A stretch of DNA of 7,374 bases from Clostridia bacterium. GTDB lineage: Bacteria; Bacillota_A; Clostridia; Oscillospirales; CAG-272. The notes beneath the pieces are model-generated. The model saw only the letters and a program-made list of their open reading frames with translations, did not search any database and was not told the DNA's origin. The first letter of the stretch is position 1, and each line of letters starts with the position of its first letter. Of this stretch, positions 5,752 through 7,374 are shown in pieces. The translations under genes and the position numbers were made by a program. The DNA lies in NCBI GenBank assembly GCA_017529175.1, contig JAFXNX010000168.1, positions 1 through 7,374 on the forward strand, given 5' to 3'.

Positions 5752-6351
5752 ATGAACAGATACATGATAGAGAGCGTATTTTACTCTCCGCCGGAAATAT
5801 ATACGGAAAGACTTATCTTACGTGCGATATCGTCAAAAGACGCGCCTGATATGTTTGAGTACAGTTCGGATGAAAACGTTACAAAATACTTAACGTGGGA
5901 AACTCATTGCGATCTGCACTATACAAAGAGTAATATAAAGAGGATCCTTAAAGCATATAAGAGCGGCAGGTTCTTTGACTGGGCGCTTGTTCTGAAAAGC
6001 ACCGGGAAAATGATCGGCACCTGCGGGTTTACTTCTTTTTCTTATCTTAATGATTCATGTGAAATAGGGTACGTTGTCAATCCCGCGTATCACGGGTGCG
6101 GCATTGCAACGGAGGGCGCCTCGCGGGTGATAGAGTTCGCGTTCGGCGTGCTCGGCGCAAAGAGCGTCGTTGCAAAGTGTATGGAGGAAAACATTGCAAG
6201 TATCAGGGTAATGGAAAAATGCGGAATGGTTTTTGACGCGAAAATTGCGCGCGGAGCGGTCAAACAGAATCGTTACGTGGACGTCATACAATACAAGCTG
6301 ACAAAAGAGAGGTATGAACTTAAATACCAAATCCCGAACGGCGGAATATAA
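5752..6351 (+). CDS. GNAT-family N-acetyltransferase, RimJ/RimL type
   Basis: This cytoplasmic enzyme is expected to transfer an acetyl group from acetyl-CoA to an amine; its substrate is unknown. The 199 residues show the order typical of the Acetyltransf_3/RimJ group: TERLILRAIS near the start (18-27), a strand with MIGTCGF (87-93), motif A in EIGYVVNP (104-111) followed by HGCGIATEGASRVIEFAF (114-131) as the acetyl-CoA pyrophosphate loop and helix, and NIASIRVMEKCGMVFDA (147-163) near the C-terminus. RimJ/RimL members acetylate ribosomal protein N-termini, but most relatives act on other targets, so no specific role is claimed. It is first in the plus-strand operon; its stop codon overlaps an in-frame ATG (TAATG) of the next reading frame, and the preferred start of the DUF3343 gene is 38 bases further on. 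Confidence 0.92.
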   Translation: MNRYMIESVFYSPPEIYTERLILRAISSKDAPDMFEYSSDENVTKYLTWETHCDLHYTKSNIKRILKAYKSGRFFDWALVLKSTGKMIGTCGFTSFSYLNDSCEIGYVVNPAYHGCGIATEGASRVIEFAFGVLGAKSVVAKCMEENIASIRVMEKCGMVFDAKIARGAVKQNRYVDVIQYKLTKERYELKYQIPNGGI

Positions 6352-6389
6352 TGATAGTGTCTGCGGTCCTGCAGAGTGGAAAGGTATAC

Positions 6390-6605
6390 ATGTGTATCAT
6401 ATCTTTTAAAACCGTTACCGCCGCGCAAAACGCAAGATCGGTACTAAGATCGGCGGGGATCGCATCAAGCGTCGTTTCGGTCGATCCGAATCTTACAAAA
6501 CGCGGCTGTTCGTTCGGACTCAGTCTTTCGTCCTATGATAAAAACGCCGCAAAAACGGCGCTTGATAAAAAAGGCATATCATACGGAGATATGCTCGGCG
6601 GATGA
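6390..6605 (+). CDS. DUF3343 family protein, putative Se/S carrier-like
   Basis: This small protein of 71 residues matches the DUF3343 pattern: an opening strand MCIISFKTVTAAQ, a helix with AARSVLRSAGI-like spacing (14-24), a central SSVVSVDP strand, then KRGCSFGLSLSS (37-48) with the conserved cysteine (Cys40) before a glycine-containing strand, and a final helix. Pfam describes the family as putative Se/S carrier-like; biochemical proof is lacking. I prefer the start at 6390, with AAAGG at 6380-6384 and 5 bases of spacing, because family members begin directly at this strand. An ATG at 6351, overlapping the previous stop codon, would add 13 residues and has only a weak ribosome site. Its stop overlaps the ATG of the next gene (ATGA), so the pair is probably coupled in translation and in function. 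Confidence 0.82.
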   Translation: MCIISFKTVTAAQNARSVLRSAGIASSVVSVDPNLTKRGCSFGLSLSSYDKNAAKTALDKKGISYGDMLGG

Positions 6606-7374
6606 TATATCTTGACAACGCGGCAACGACTTTTCCGAAACCCGCCTCTGTCACGGAAGAAATCGTAAAGTGTATTACGAGTTATTGCGGAAACCCCGGC
6701 AGAGGGTCGCACAGAATGGCTTTTGCGGCATCAGAAGTCGTATTTTCGACGAGGGAAAAGTTGAACGGTATATTTGACGGTGACGGACCCGAAAACTGCG
6801 TATTTACGCTAAATACGACCTACGCGCTGAACATAGCGCTGAAGTCGATGGTGACACCGTCATCTCATATACTTATATCTGACCTTGAGCATAACAGCGT
6901 ATTCAGGCAGGCGGTAAAGCTGAAAAGGGACGGAATATGTGATTTTGACATATTTCATACTTTCGGCGGCGACGGTGATAAAATACTGACAGACATCAAA
7001 AATAAACTGAAGAAAAACACAAGGATATTGATATGTCTTGTCTCGTCAAATATCTGCGGCATTGTATTGCCGGTTACGAGAATAGGAGAGCTCTGCAGAA
7101 AGCGTAATATTCAATTTATCGCAGATGCGGCGCAGTCCGCCGGTATACACGAGATAAGCATAAAGAAAATGAACGTCGACGCGCTTTGTGTGCCGTCTCA
7201 CAAGGGACTTTACGGAGCGCAGGGAGCGGGAGCGGTATTGTTCTCATCTCGATCGGTAAAACATTTGAAGAGTGTGTTTGACGGAGGCAGCGGGTCTGAT
7301 TCGCTGAATGAGGCGATGCCCGACGCGCTTCCCGATAAACTTGAAGCCGGTACGGTATCGACGCCCGCAATAGC
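6602..7374 (+). CDS. Cysteine desulfurase-like class-V aminotransferase (partial, cut by window end)
   Basis: This PLP enzyme would remove sulfur (or selenium) from cysteine (or selenocysteine) and hand it to an acceptor. The first 257 codons are present and open to the window edge; relatives are about 380 residues long. Visible landmarks are the opening IYLDNAATTFPKP (2-14), NPGRGSHRMA (31-40), LEHNS with PLP-stacking His97 (95-99), ADAAQSAG with PLP-binding Asp174 and Gln177 (174-181), and SHKGLYG with Schiff-base Lys201 (199-205), followed by GGSGSDS (228-234) and LEAGTVSTPAIA. This set, with PGRGxHR and LEAGTxxTPAIA, fits the TIGR01977-type subgroup rather than IscS or SufS. The loop with the active-site cysteine lies beyond the window, so catalytic competence cannot be confirmed. 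The start overlaps the DUF3343 stop by three bases. Confidence 0.92.
   Translation, partial: MIYLDNAATTFPKPASVTEEIVKCITSYCGNPGRGSHRMAFAASEVVFSTREKLNGIFDGDGPENCVFTLNTTYALNIALKSMVTPSSHILISDLEHNSVFRQAVKLKRDGICDFDIFHTFGGDGDKILTDIKNKLKKNTRILICLVSSNICGIVLPVTRIGELCRKRNIQFIADAAQSAGIHEISIKKMNVDALCVPSHKGLYGAQGAGAVLFSSRSVKHLKSVFDGGSGSDSLNEAMPDALPDKLEAGTVSTPAI

Noticed and set aside
7116..7370. Minus-strand open frame at the window end
   Set aside because: It lies opposite the conserved PLP-binding region of the desulfurase-like gene and has no coding features.
1..7374. Mobile elements, CRISPR repeats, tRNA/rRNA genes, riboswitches
   Set aside because: No transposase, integrase, spaced direct repeats, cloverleaf or recognisable riboswitch core was seen on either strand.

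Overview
The window looks like chromosome from an anaerobic, low-to-mid GC Gram-positive bacterium of the Clostridia (Oscillospirales/Ruminococcaceae-like), probably a gut-type organism. The evidence is a lipobox-type zinc-binding lipoprotein, a Fur-family repressor with a clostridial HFHLKC-type metal region, a DUF624/YesL-like membrane protein, a DUF3343 protein paired with a class-V aminotransferase, and strong AGGAGG-type ribosome binding sites. The placement is inferred from gene content; no rRNA or marker gene is present.

Layout. Positions 1-3067 hold one complete minus-strand operon, zur-znuA-znuC-znuB. It has a consensus promoter (TTGACA-16-TATAAT), a perfect 17-bp Fur/Zur-type palindrome over the start site, genes that touch or overlap, and a strong hairpin terminator at the far end (16-45). 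Positions 3078-3953 hold a single minus-strand gene for a 276-residue protein with 24 cysteines and unknown function, with its own terminator. Positions 4041-5672 hold a two-gene minus-strand operon: a four-helix membrane protein with weak SpoIIM resemblance, then a DUF624/YesL-like membrane protein, bounded by a promoter and a terminator. From 5700 to the window end a divergent plus-strand operon encodes a RimJ-type GNAT acetyltransferase, a small DUF3343 protein (putative S/Se carrier-like) and a cysteine desulfurase-like PLP enzyme that runs off the edge.

How the genes work together. The zur-znuACB set is a self-contained zinc homeostasis unit: ZnuA captures Zn(II) outside the membrane, ZnuB carries it through, ZnuC powers transport, and Zur presumably represses the whole unit, itself included, when zinc is sufficient. 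The DUF3343/desulfurase pair suggests sulfur or selenium mobilisation. The other genes have no assignable pathway. I found no mobile element, CRISPR array, RNA gene or clear sign of a new multi-gene system. The least explained item is the cysteine-rich protein next to the zinc operon. No gene-free stretch exceeds 300 bases; the longest gap (5577-5751) carries two divergent promoters.
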